A DNA stretch of 58,838 bases from an uncultured Treponema sp. (GTDB lineage Bacteria; Spirochaetota; Spirochaetia; Treponematales; Treponemataceae): positions 1-58,838 of the forward strand of contig CALDIB010000043.1 in assembly GCA_937902125.1 (NCBI GenBank), given 5' to 3'. How positions within the stretch are numbered: position 1 is the first letter of the stretch; each line of letters opens with the position of its first letter. The notes under the pieces are model-generated. The model saw nothing but the letters and a program-made list of their open reading frames with translations. It searched no databases and was not told where the DNA came from. The translations under genes were made by a program, and so were the position numbers. Below, one piece after another: positions 24,127 to 31,944 of the stretch.

Positions 24127-24307
24127 TTCTGTATGTGACTTCTTGGGTAAAAAGCTGCTTGGCGGCAAGGGACACAACTTTGTCCTTGTTTTCCGCAATC
24201 AAGGGGTCCTTTACCATTGACATTTGGTAGGCGCGGCGGTTTGCGGCCACTGTGATTTCATAAATATTGTCAGTGAATTTTACAAGTTGTTCCAAAGGAA
24301 AAATCAT
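24116..24307 (-). CDS. rpoZ: RNA polymerase omega subunit
   Basis: The 63-residue product starts MIFPLEQLVKFTDNIYEIT and contains RRAYQMSMV, DKVVSLAAKQL and ends EVTYRIAE. This is the compact spirochaete-type omega, which stabilises the beta-prime subunit. A long open frame extends upstream to 24730, but GGGAG six bases before the ATG at 24307 and a canonical promoter just upstream fix this start. miaA follows with overlap. The recO gene is divergent on the other side. Confidence 0.9.
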   Translation of the reverse strand: MIFPLEQLVKFTDNIYEITVAANRRAYQMSMVKDPLIAENKDKVVSLAAKQLFTQEVTYRIAE

Positions 24308-24332
24308 TTTTGTCTCCCAAAATAGATAAAGC

Positions 24333-24361
24333 ATTTTATAGAATGCGGGCCTTTTTGTCAA
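24333..24361 (-). promoter_or_regulatory. Promoter of rpoZ-miaA
   Basis: On the minus strand a perfect TTGACA (24361-24356), 17 bp, TAAAAT (24338-24333), about 25 bases before the rpoZ ATG. Confidence 0.85.
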
Positions 24362-24493
24362 GCCTTTTTGCCGTCCTCGCCGTCGGCCTCGCCAGGGGCT
24401 TGCCGTTTCCCTTTGGACGACGCGCCGCTTGCCGTCGGCCGCGCCGCTTGCCCCGCCAGCCAAAATGTTGTATTCTATTGTTTGGGAGGAATC

Positions 24494-25312
24494 GTGAACC
24501 GCAACAAAAGCAAGGAGGCCCTTGTCCTTTCTGTCCGTGAAACAGCTCAGGACAACCGCTCCGTTTGCCTTTTGACAAAAGATGGAATTGAATGGGCCAC
24601 CCTTTTTGGAGGGCCCAAAAGCAAGCTGCGGGGCGCCGTCAGTCCTTGGAACCGCGGCGAGGTTTGGATTTACAAAAACGAAGAAAAAGCTTCCGCCAAA
24701 ATCACCGACTTTGACGTCAAAAAATACCATCCCAGCTTTCGGGAAAATTTGTTCAAATCTTTTGCCGCAGCCTTGACGGGAGAGCTTGTCCTAAAGTCAA
24801 AGTGCGGAGGAAGCCCTCAAGAGGCCTTTGTTTTGGCCAACGGCTTTTTGGACGGAATGGACTTGTCTTCCGAAGTGGAAAGCAGAAAAGGCCTCTTGCG
24901 CTTTTTGTGGCGCTATTTGGAGCTTTTGGGCGTTCGTCCGCAAATTCAAAACTGTCCCAGATGCTCAAAAGATTTTGACGAAATCCTTTTTGGCGGAATG
25001 AATTTCGCTGGAAATTTTCCTCAAGGCGCGCTAGAATCAAAGGCGGGTGGAAAAAGATTCTTTCTTTATTCGCAAGCCGAGTCTGCCTTTGTTTGCGAAG
25101 ACTGCTTTTCTCCTCAGGAAAAGGGAAGCAGGCTTTCAAAAGAAGCTCTTTTTTACCTGAAATTATCAGGCGTTGGCAACATGGCCGCGGCCAGAAAAGC
25201 CGAAATTTCTGAAAGGGACATGGCCGGCTTAAAGGCTTTTTTATTTGAGCTTGTTGAAGGCGCCTTGGGAATGAGGCTTAAAACTTTGGAATCAGGAAAG
25301 GGAATTTTATGA
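24494..25312 (+). CDS. recO: DNA repair protein RecO
   Basis: RecO loads RecA on SSB-coated DNA together with RecR. The 272-residue protein begins at GTG 24494 with GGGAGG four bases upstream, starting VNRNKSKEALVLSVRET, which is the OB-fold N-terminus. The helical domain contains RFLWRYLELLGVRPQIQNCPRCSK-like sequence, and CPRC with CEDC further on forms the RecO zinc finger. An upstream in-frame ATG at 24368 would add 42 residues of low-complexity Ala/Pro/Arg and is rejected. The stop overlaps a tiny ORF; recJ follows. Confidence 0.88.
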   Translation: MNRNKSKEALVLSVRETAQDNRSVCLLTKDGIEWATLFGGPKSKLRGAVSPWNRGEVWIYKNEEKASAKITDFDVKKYHPSFRENLFKSFAAALTGELVLKSKCGGSPQEAFVLANGFLDGMDLSSEVESRKGLLRFLWRYLELLGVRPQIQNCPRCSKDFDEILFGGMNFAGNFPQGALESKAGGKRFFLYSQAESAFVCEDCFSPQEKGSRLSKEALFYLKLSGVGNMAAARKAEISERDMAGLKAFLFELVEGALGMRLKTLESGKGIL

Positions 25313-25368
25313 GAGCTGTTGCCGTTGACATGAAAACCCGACTTTTTTTTTCAAAGAATTTTTTTTAG
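25309..25368 (+). CDS. Possible 19-codon ORF overlapping the recO stop
   Basis: ATG at 25309 overlaps the recO TGA (ATGA) and follows AGGAAAGGG. The frame ends in TAG at 25368, 15 bases before the recJ start. The peptide MRAVAVDMKTRLFFSKNFF has no recognised function. It may serve only to carry ribosomes toward recJ, or be chance. Confidence 0.25.
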   Translation: MRAVAVDMKTRLFFSKNFF

Positions 25369-25383
25369 CTTAAGGAAGTCGTT

Positions 25384-27510
25384 TTGAAAACTTGGAATAA
25401 AAAAGACATTTCCCGGGAGCAGGCGCTTTTCCTGCACAATAAATTTGGCCTTAGTCCTTTGGAAGCGTCGATTGCGGCGCGTCGGGGAATAAGCGCGGGA
25501 AGCGATTTGCTCTATTATCTTGAGGACGACGAGCGCTTTTTAAACAACCCCTTTGACTTCAATCAGATGGAAGACGCCGTGGATCGGGTGACGGCGGCGG
25601 CCGAGGAGGGGGAAAAGGTTTTGATTTTTGGCGACCGGGACGTTGACGGAATCACGGCCACGGCCGTTCTCTACGAGCAGTTGAAACGCATGGGCGTTGA
25701 CGTTTCCTTTAGGCTTCCCTCAGGCGACGACGCTTACGGCTTGAGCATGGCGGCAGTGGAGGAATTTGCAAAAGATTACGGAAGCCTTTTGATAACGGTT
25801 GACTGCGGAATTTCAAACTTTGCCGAAATTCGCCGCGCGCAAGAATTGGGAATAAGCGTGATTGTGACCGACCACCATAATCCGCCGGAGAACCTTCCGC
25901 CGGCCGAAATAATCTTAAATCCAAAATGTTCGGATTCTGGATACCCCTTTGCGGAAATTTCCGGCTGCGCGGTTGCCTTTAAATTGGCCCAAGCCCTGCG
26001 TCTTTCCCAAAGCGAGCTTTACAAGCAAGACATCTGTCTTTTAAATGTCCGCGACAATAGCGTTGTGGAATGCCTTAAACTGAGAAATTTTGCCAAGCGC
26101 AAGTCCTTTGAAAAGGATTTTTCAAAAGGAAACGCGATGCTTTCTTCAAGCGGTCTTGTTGAGTTTTTGCGGGGCGAGCAAATCTTAGTTTGGGACGCGG
26201 CGAAAATTTCTATGGAGCTTAAGGGGCTTTTTGGAAGCGGAGTTGAATTCAACCTTTTTGACGTCAGGCCTGAAGCCGCCAAAATCATTCCGTCGGTCGC
26301 CTCCCTTTCTTTGCAAAAAGTTTCCGCGCTTTCAAAGTTCGCGCTTTATTCAGAAAATTCCTGCGGCGAGCTTGACGCTTTTTACAATGTGTTTGTGACT
26401 TGCCTTGAAAAAAAAATCGATAGGGCTTTCCCCGCCAACAAGGAGGCGTCCGAGCGTGACTTGCAGCTGGTGATGCTTTCTGTTTTTAGCGACATTATGC
26501 CGCTAAGAAACGAGAACAGGATTTTTGCCAAGAGGGCTTTGGCAATGATTAACAACGGCAGGCCCAGGCCGGGACTGGTGGAAATTTTGGCAAGGCAAGG
26601 ACTTTTGGGAAGGCGGATTTGCGCCAAGGATTTGAGCTGGAATGTAATTCCCGCCCTCAACGCGGCCGGACGCCTTGGAACTCCCGAAGAATCTCTCCGC
26701 CTTTTTTTGGAAGAAAGCGCCCAAAAGCGCGACGAAAGCGCGGAAAAAATTCTTTCGCTTAACGAGGAGCGCAAAAAAATGGAAGCCTCTTCTTGGGAAT
26801 TTTTGGGCGGCCGTCCCGAAAAGTCCCTGCAAAAATTTGGCGGAAAATTTTGTTTGATAGTCGAAGAAAAAATTCATAGGGGAGTCGTTGGCCGGGTGGC
26901 TGCGAAACTTGTTCAGCGCGCGGGGGTTCCGTCAATCGCGATGACAAAAGTTGACGGAGTTTACATAGGCTCCATGAGAACCGCCCGCGGAGTCCACTGC
27001 ACCGATTTTTTGGACAAGTTTGGAGACATATACATAAATCACGGCGGGCATTCAGGCGCGGCGGGCTTTTCTTTGACCTCGGAAAATTTTGAGCGCTTCC
27101 AGCAAAAGATTTTTGGAATAGTTCAGGATATGGAATTGCTTGAGGACGAAAACCTGACGGTTGACATTGACGCGGAACTTACAGGCCAATACTTGAACGA
27201 GGATGTCATGAAAGTCGTTGACCGCTTTGAGCCCTACGGAAACGAAAATCCCGAACTTGTTTTTATGACCAAGGGCGCCAAGATTGCCGCCGCGCAAATT
27301 CTTGGAAAGGGCGAAAGACAGCATCTAAAGCTTTTTGTGGAAATCGGAAAGTTAAAGTGGCCGGCCCTTTGGTGGTCGCAAGCCGCGCGGCTTGGAAAAG
27401 AATTCAATGTGGGAGACAAGATTGACCTTGCCTACAATATTCAACGAAACGTTTTTAACGGCCGGGAAGAACTTCAGCTTGTTGTCGTTGACGCGGGAAA
27501 GAGCGCCTGA
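25384..27510 (+). CDS. recJ: Single-stranded-DNA exonuclease RecJ
   Basis: This 708-residue DHH-family 5'-3' exonuclease acts in recombination and repair. VLIFGDRDVDGITATAVLYE, LITVDCGISN and VIVTDHHNPPE supply the metal ligands, and HGGHSGAAGFSL is the DHHA1 motif; an OB-like C-terminal domain follows. A long insertion-rich middle (about 230-400) makes it larger than E. coli RecJ (577). The start is TTG with AAGGAAG upstream. It lies next to recO, giving two RecF-pathway genes in a row. Confidence 0.95.
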   Translation: MKTWNKKDISREQALFLHNKFGLSPLEASIAARRGISAGSDLLYYLEDDERFLNNPFDFNQMEDAVDRVTAAAEEGEKVLIFGDRDVDGITATAVLYEQLKRMGVDVSFRLPSGDDAYGLSMAAVEEFAKDYGSLLITVDCGISNFAEIRRAQELGISVIVTDHHNPPENLPPAEIILNPKCSDSGYPFAEISGCAVAFKLAQALRLSQSELYKQDICLLNVRDNSVVECLKLRNFAKRKSFEKDFSKGNAMLSSSGLVEFLRGEQILVWDAAKISMELKGLFGSGVEFNLFDVRPEAAKIIPSVASLSLQKVSALSKFALYSENSCGELDAFYNVFVTCLEKKIDRAFPANKEASERDLQLVMLSVFSDIMPLRNENRIFAKRALAMINNGRPRPGLVEILARQGLLGRRICAKDLSWNVIPALNAAGRLGTPEESLRLFLEESAQKRDESAEKILSLNEERKKMEASSWEFLGGRPEKSLQKFGGKFCLIVEEKIHRGVVGRVAAKLVQRAGVPSIAMTKVDGVYIGSMRTARGVHCTDFLDKFGDIYINHGGHSGAAGFSLTSENFERFQQKIFGIVQDMELLEDENLTVDIDAELTGQYLNEDVMKVVDRFEPYGNENPELVFMTKGAKIAAAQILGKGERQHLKLFVEIGKLKWPALWWSQAARLGKEFNVGDKIDLAYNIQRNVFNGREELQLVVVDAGKSA

Positions 27511-27516
27511 GCGCCG

Positions 27517-28566
27517 CTAAAAAAATTCTCTGCCAGGATATTTTTCCGCAAATTCCCGCTGTCGCTTTCTGACGGCCTCAATGATTTTGTTTCCGGCTTC
27601 AAGGCGCCTTATGTCGTCCAAATGCCAGTCCAAATTTGAAGGCGGAAAGGGCGGGTCTGGGGTTGGAGCCCGCCTTGAATTGTATTCCTTTTCCAGCGCC
27701 ACCACGGCCTCTTGGCTTCCCTTGTCTTGAACCTTTTTTAAGTATGGCTCTCCAAGGCCGCATATTTGCGCCTCTTTGTCAAGTTGGTAGACGCTCGGCC
27801 TGTCATTTGTCTTTTGAACGTTCCTTATTGTGACGCTGCGGCCGTTGGCGCAAGTGTAAACTTTTCCCGCGGACTGTATGTGCTTTACCACAGAAAAAGT
27901 TTGGCCTCCATCGGAAAAAAACGCCATTTCGTTTGTGTATTCCATGTCGGTCCGCCAATAGCGAATGGTGTAAACCGCGTCCTTTGTTATGTAGTTTGAG
28001 TATATGTCGCTTGTCATGAGGGGAGGGCAGACTTTGATTCCGTCGGCCTTGGACATTTGCGCCCAGAAGCCCGCGAGGGGGTCTTCGCTTTCTTCTCCGC
28101 CAAGCTTCACCGCAAAGTCAAGGTAAAGGTTTCCTCCGATTATGGCCGCGGGAACAACTTTCGCTTCCCTTAGTCGGGGATGCCAAATAAAAAGCTCCCA
28201 AACTGACGCCTCTTCGCCGCTTTGTCTGCTTGTGACCAAGGGCCGGTATTCTATGAAAATCCGTTCCGCCTCGGGGCAAGTGGAGTCGTTGGGGCTTCTG
28301 GCCGCCGTAAAACTTTCCGGCTCCGCGCATCTGTCCAAGTGCCAAGCGTAAAAGGTTTTTAGCAAAATGGCCGCCTCCTCCTTTTGCTTGGCTTTCTCCT
28401 CACTGTCATTGCATGAAAAAATTACAAAGCGGTCGTCCCTCTCCCAAACTCCCTCAAAAGCTTTTGGAACGCCGATGGAAAAGTCTCCGTCGGCCACTTG
28501 CGGCCAAGCGGTTCCGGCAAAAAAAATTATATATATAGAAAACAGATTTTTTAGAAATTTCTTCAC
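27517..28566 (-). CDS. Exported protein of unknown function
   Basis: The 349-residue protein starts at GTG with a signal peptide (about 1-22, FSIYIIFFAGTAWPQ). The mature part contains VWERDDRFVIFSC, several aromatic-rich strands (AVYTIRYWRTDMEYTNEMAFF) and six Cys. A Pro-rich linker (about 300-310) leads to a charged helical C-terminus. I do not recognise the family; the strand-rich middle could be a lipocalin-like or beta-barrel domain. The TATAAG before the GTG is too close to be a -10. It is convergent with recJ with a seven-base gap. Confidence 0.7.
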   Translation of the reverse strand: MKKFLKNLFSIYIIFFAGTAWPQVADGDFSIGVPKAFEGVWERDDRFVIFSCNDSEEKAKQKEEAAILLKTFYAWHLDRCAEPESFTAARSPNDSTCPEAERIFIEYRPLVTSRQSGEEASVWELFIWHPRLREAKVVPAAIIGGNLYLDFAVKLGGEESEDPLAGFWAQMSKADGIKVCPPLMTSDIYSNYITKDAVYTIRYWRTDMEYTNEMAFFSDGGQTFSVVKHIQSAGKVYTCANGRSVTIRNVQKTNDRPSVYQLDKEAQICGLGEPYLKKVQDKGSQEAVVALEKEYNSRRAPTPDPPFPPSNLDWHLDDIRRLEAGNKIIEAVRKRQREFAEKYPGREFF

Positions 28567-28625
28567 CCTTATATTTTCGGATTTTTATTTAGGAAAATTA
28601 AGGCGTTTCGGCGGCAATGTGGCTA

Positions 28626-28654
28626 TTGACAATTTTTTTTCAAATTGCTAATAT
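28626..28654 (+). promoter_or_regulatory. Promoter of rpsT
   Basis: TTGACA, 17 bp, TAATAT, about 38 bases before the TTG start of rpsT. Confidence 0.8.
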
Positions 28655-28692
28655 ATCTTTTACATTTTCTTAAATATTTTTTGGGGGATATC

Positions 28693-28980
28693 TTGGCTAG
28701 AAATCAGACTTCTGCAGAAAAGCGCCACGCTCAGAGCGAAAAGCGCCGCATGCGCAACAAGGCAATTAAATCGGAGTGCCGCACTTACGCAAAACAGTTC
28801 GTTGAATTGGTGTTGAAAAAGGACAAGGAAGCGGCCGCCGCCAAGCTTAAGCAGCTTCAGAGCGCTTTGGACTCAGCCCGCCTTAAGGGTGTTGTCAGCC
28901 TTAACGCCGCCTCTCGCAAAAAGAGCCGCATGACTCGCCTTTACAACGTGACGTTCGTCCAGCAGGCGGCCGCCAACTAA
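28693..28980 (+). CDS. rpsT: 30S ribosomal protein bS20
   Basis: This 95-residue helical protein binds 16S rRNA. It begins at TTG 28693 (LARNQTSAEKRHAQSEKRR...), three bases after GGGGGAT. RNKAIKSECRTYAKQFVEL and KGVVSLNAASRKKSRMTRL are the family's conserved blocks. An upstream in-frame start at 28645 would lie in the -10 box and is rejected. bS20 genes frequently start with TTG in other bacteria, which is linked to autoregulation. An HU-like gene follows. Confidence 0.95.
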   Translation: MARNQTSAEKRHAQSEKRRMRNKAIKSECRTYAKQFVELVLKKDKEAAAAKLKQLQSALDSARLKGVVSLNAASRKKSRMTRLYNVTFVQQAAAN

Positions 28981-29003
28981 TTTTTTTGAATTTTGGTTTT
29001 TCT

Positions 29004-29315
29004 ATGCTTTCAAAAAAAGTTACAAAATACGACTTGGTTGAGGCGGTTTACCAAAATTCAAAATATGAAAAAGGGCAAATTCAAGATGTGATAGAAGCCT
29101 TTGTCTTGGAACTGAAAAAGTCCATTTCAAAAGGCTGCACCATTGAGTTGCGGGGGTTCGGAACATTTGAGGCCCGCCTAAGAAAAGGCCGCGCCGTGGT
29201 TCGCAATCCCAAAACTGGCGAAACCTCGTCAATGCGCTCGCATTACGTGGCCGCCTTCCGTTCAGGGCAGGAGTTGAAAAATGCTCTTGCCGAACTGCCT
29301 GTCCAAGAGAATTAG
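29004..29315 (+). CDS. HU/IHF-family DNA-binding protein
   Basis: This 103-residue nucleoid protein starts MLSKKVTKYDLVEAVYQNSKY, the helical dimerisation part. It contains IELRGFGTFEARLRKGRAVVRNPKTGE, the DNA-binding arm with the R-N-P-x-T-G-E tip. It bends DNA as a dimer. The start lacks a clear Shine-Dalgarno and is 23 bases after the rpsT stop, so re-initiation is likely. The bactofilin ATG follows its stop by one base. Confidence 0.93.
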   Translation: MLSKKVTKYDLVEAVYQNSKYEKGQIQDVIEAFVLELKKSISKGCTIELRGFGTFEARLRKGRAVVRNPKTGETSSMRSHYVAAFRSGQELKNALAELPVQEN

Positions 29316-29316
29316 C

Positions 29317-29733
29317 ATGGAACAATCGGCTAAAAATTACACAATCCTAGGCTCTGAAACTACTTTTGACGGAGTTTTGGAATTTACCGACAACCTAAAA
29401 ATCAACGGAAAATTTACCGGAACAATCAACTCCAGCGGAAATTTGGACATTGACAAGGCCGCCGTTTGCTCGGTGGACAAAATGTCGGCAAACTCAATCG
29501 TGATTTCGGGCTCGGTCACAGGAAACATTTTTGCCGGCGAGCGGGTTGAAATGTGCAACGGCAGCAAGGTTATGGGCAATGTCGAAACCGCCCGCCTTAG
29601 AATCGCCGACAACGTTGAATTTGAGGGGCAGGTCACCATGCTTGAAAAGGAGCCTGACGTTGACCTTTTTAGCGTGGCCAGCGACGAATACAAGCAAAAT
29701 TTAACTTTAAAGTCGGATTCGGACGCTGAATAA
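29317..29733 (+). CDS. Bactofilin (polymer-forming cytoskeletal protein)
   Basis: This 138-residue bactofilin has the right-handed beta-helix pattern: TTFDGVLEFTDNLKINGKF, GTINSSGNLDIDKAAVC and then repeated short strands ISGSVTGNIFAGERVEM, MGNVETARLRI and EFEGQVTM. Bactofilins polymerise without nucleotides and organise cell shape or peptidoglycan enzymes, which matters in spiral cells. A frame extension upstream lies inside the HU gene; ATG at 29317 is one base after that stop. Confidence 0.9.
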   Translation: MEQSAKNYTILGSETTFDGVLEFTDNLKINGKFTGTINSSGNLDIDKAAVCSVDKMSANSIVISGSVTGNIFAGERVEMCNGSKVMGNVETARLRIADNVEFEGQVTMLEKEPDVDLFSVASDEYKQNLTLKSDSDAE

Positions 29734-29738
29734 TTCAT

Positions 29739-29767
29739 TTGACAAAGGGCAGTTTTTGCTGTAAAAT
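29739..29767 (+). promoter_or_regulatory. Promoter immediately upstream of a terminator hairpin, ahead of rho
   Basis: TTGACA, 17 bp, TAAAAT. The predicted start (about 29774) falls at the base of a terminator hairpin, so the immediate product would be about 30 bases unless the terminator is bypassed. Confidence 0.65.
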
Positions 29768-29774
29768 GTTGGAA

Positions 29775-29803
29775 AGGCTTGTGGGAAGCCTGTTCTTTTT
29801 TTT
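29775..29803 (+). terminator. Intrinsic terminator between bactofilin and rho
   Basis: AGGCTT, loop GTGGG, AAGCCT, then GTTC and T8. It lies 41 bases after the bactofilin stop and 59 bases before the rho ATG. Confidence 0.75.
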
Positions 29804-29862
29804 ATAATCACTTGACATTGTTTTTTTTATAATTCTTTATTTTTATTTGGAGACCATTTTTT

Positions 29863-31503
29863 ATGGACGCAGAAAACGAAAATCCAACTCAAGAGGGAAC
29901 TGAAGAAAAACCCAAGCGCCGCCGCGTTGTAAGAAAGGCGGCCGCTCCCGCCCCGGCGGAAGAAAAGCAAGAAAGCTCCGCCACGGAAACTCAGGCGGCG
30001 GAAAGCGCCCCTGCGGCCCAAGAGGGAGCCCTTGCGGAAAGCGAAAGTTCCGGCCAAGAAGAAAAGGCCGGCCGCTCCCATTACGGTCGGGAAGGTTTTA
30101 GGGGACGGGAAGCAAGGACAAGAAGTTACGGTCCTTCCGCCCGCAGGGGAAACTTCCGCCCCAACCGGGAAAACATGGCGCCGGACAACACTCCCACGCC
30201 TGAAAATTCTCCTGACTACGACCAAAAGCCCCGCCTTGAAATCAACGAGCTTACAAAAAAATCCATGATAGAACTTCGCGAAATGGCCGCCGAATTTGGC
30301 TACAGCGCCGACGACTTGGCTCCCATGAAAAAGCAGGACTTGATTTTTGTAATTCTCAAGGCCCACACGGAACGGGGCGGAATCATATTCGCCAGCGGCG
30401 CCCTGGAGATTTTGCCCGACGGCTACGGCTTTTTGCGCAGTCCGCAAAACTCATACCTTCCAGGCCCGGACGACATTTACATTTCTCCCAGCCAAATCCG
30501 CTTGTTCAACCTTAAGACCGGCGACACGGTTTACGGACAAACAAGAAGCCCAAAGGAGGGGGAGCGCTTTTTTGCCCTTTTGCGCATAGAAAGCGTGAAC
30601 TTTGACGAGCCCCGGGTGGCGCAAACCAGAGTTCCCTTTGAAAACCTCACTCCCTTGTATCCAAACGAAAAATTCAAGCTGGAGACTGTTTCAACCGAAC
30701 TTTCCACCAGAATCGTGGACTTGTTCAGCCCCATCGGAAAAGGCCAGCGCCTTTTGATTGTGGCGCCTCCAAAAGCAGGAAAGACAACCTTGATGCAAAA
30801 GGTGGCCAACGCCATCACGGCCAACAATCCCGAAGTTTACCTTATCGTTCTTTTGATTGACGAGCGGCCTGAGGAAGTCACCGAGATGGAGCGTTCGATA
30901 AAGGCGGAAGTCATTTCCTCAACCTTTGACGAGCAGGCCCAGCGCCATGTGAACGTGGCCGAAATGGTTTTGGAAAAGGCCAAGCGCTTGGTGGAGCACA
31001 AGAGGGACGTGGTCATTTTCCTTGACTCAATCACCCGCCTTGCCCGAGCCTACAACCAGACGGTTCCCACCAGCGGAAAGGTTTTGTCTGGCGGCGTTGA
31101 CTCCAACGCCTTGCACAAGCCCAAAAGATTTTTTGGCGCGGCGCGAAACATTGAGGAAGGCGGCTCCCTGACGATAATTTCCACGGCCTTGATTGAAACC
31201 GGAAGCCGCATGGACGAAGTTATTTTTGAAGAGTTCAAGGGAACTGGAAACAGCGAAATTGACCTTGACAGAAAGCTTGCCGAGCGCCGCTTGTTCCCGG
31301 CCATCAACATCAAAAAGTCCGGCACCCGCAAGGAAGAGCTTTTGCTTACGGAAGAAGAGCTTCAAAAGCTTTGGGTTTTGCGAAAGGTCATCAATCCCAT
31401 GGAAGACGCGGAAATCACCGAGCTTATTCTTGACCGCATGAGAAAGAGCAAGGACAACGCCGCTTTCTTGGCCTCGATGAACACCGGCTCTGCTGGAATG
31501 TAA
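29863..31503 (+). CDS. rho: Transcription termination factor Rho
   Basis: This hexameric RNA helicase terminates transcription. The 546-residue protein has an N-terminal extension (about 1-125) of low complexity, with a KPKRRRVVRK basic patch, Ala/Glu stretches and an Arg/Gly-rich segment. The Rho N-domain follows (ELTKKSMIELREMAAEFGY), then the RNA-binding cold-shock fold (EILPDGYGFLRSPQ) and the ATPase (VAPPKAGKTTLMQKVA, IVLLIDERPEEVTEM, FLDSITRLARAYN). The E. coli protein is 419 residues. GGAGA precedes the ATG. Such N-terminal inserts are known in several phyla and can change RNA affinity. Confidence 0.97.
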   Translation: MDAENENPTQEGTEEKPKRRRVVRKAAAPAPAEEKQESSATETQAAESAPAAQEGALAESESSGQEEKAGRSHYGREGFRGREARTRSYGPSARRGNFRPNRENMAPDNTPTPENSPDYDQKPRLEINELTKKSMIELREMAAEFGYSADDLAPMKKQDLIFVILKAHTERGGIIFASGALEILPDGYGFLRSPQNSYLPGPDDIYISPSQIRLFNLKTGDTVYGQTRSPKEGERFFALLRIESVNFDEPRVAQTRVPFENLTPLYPNEKFKLETVSTELSTRIVDLFSPIGKGQRLLIVAPPKAGKTTLMQKVANAITANNPEVYLIVLLIDERPEEVTEMERSIKAEVISSTFDEQAQRHVNVAEMVLEKAKRLVEHKRDVVIFLDSITRLARAYNQTVPTSGKVLSGGVDSNALHKPKRFFGAARNIEEGGSLTIISTALIETGSRMDEVIFEEFKGTGNSEIDLDRKLAERRLFPAINIKKSGTRKEELLLTEEELQKLWVLRKVINPMEDAEITELILDRMRKSKDNAAFLASMNTGSAGM

Positions 31504-31582
31504 GCGCGGCAACAATATCCGCGGTAAGGCAGTGAAAAAAGCGCCGAATGCCGTATCCGCAACTGGGAGCGTTTTTTGCTGC

Positions 31583-31611
31583 TTGACATGATTTGCGGTT
31601 TTTGATAGTAT
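31583..31611 (+). promoter_or_regulatory. Promoter of rpmE
   Basis: TTGACA, 17 bp, TAGTAT, leaving a leader of about 100 bases before the rpmE ATG. Confidence 0.75.
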
Positions 31612-31651
31612 TGCCGCACTTAAATTTAATTTGGCAAGTTTTGTGGCGGCG

Positions 31652-31699
31652 TTTTGAGGCTAAAAAAAAACGCTTCCGCGCCGCAGGGCAAGACTTTTC
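31652..31699 (+). promoter_or_regulatory. Candidate structured leader of rpmE
   Basis: GCGGCGTTTT in the first half pairs with AAAACGC and GCCGC in the second half (inner GTTTT/AAAAC stem, outer GCGGC/GCCGC stem). It ends about 20 bases before the ribosome-binding site. bL31 genes often carry autoregulatory leaders; function here is inferred from position only. Confidence 0.35.
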
Positions 31700-31720
31700 A
31701 AATATATTTTGGAGGAAACG

Positions 31721-31930
31721 ATGAAGAAAGACATTCATCCTGAGTACACGCTCACAAAAATCACTTGCGTTTGCGGAAACGTAATCGAAACCCGCTCAAC
31801 GGTAAAAGACATTCACGTTGAAATTTGTTCGGCTTGCCACCCCTTCTACACAGGAAAGCAGAAGCTGGTTGACACAGCCGGACGCATCGACCGCTTCAAC
31901 AAGCGCTACGGAATCAAGGCCGCCAACTAA
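31721..31930 (+). CDS. rpmE: 50S ribosomal protein bL31, zinc-binding type
   Basis: The 69-residue protein starts MKKDIHPEYTLTKITCVCGN and has four Cys (CVC and CSAC) at the positions of the zinc site in the C+ form of bL31. HPFYTGKQKLVDTAGRIDRF and NKRYGI complete the family pattern. TGGAGG lies six bases before the ATG at 31721; a four-codon upstream extension is rejected. bL31 sits at the subunit interface, and the C+ form is associated with zinc-replete conditions. Confidence 0.97.
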   Translation: MKKDIHPEYTLTKITCVCGNVIETRSTVKDIHVEICSACHPFYTGKQKLVDTAGRIDRFNKRYGIKAAN

Positions 31931-31944
31931 TCTTGGCCTTTTTT

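Noticed and set aside
24368..24493. N-terminal extension of recO
   Set aside because: Low-complexity Ala/Pro/Arg sequence; the GTG at 24494 has a clear GGGAGG and gives the family N-terminus.
24308..24730. N-terminal extension of rpoZ to 204 residues
   Set aside because: Runs through recO and a canonical promoter on the same strand; GGGAG before ATG 24307 and family length fix the short form.
29811..29826. Second TTGACA before rho
   Set aside because: TTGACA at 29812 is only about ten bases from the next TATAAT, so spacing is wrong for a promoter; the T-rich run creates the match.
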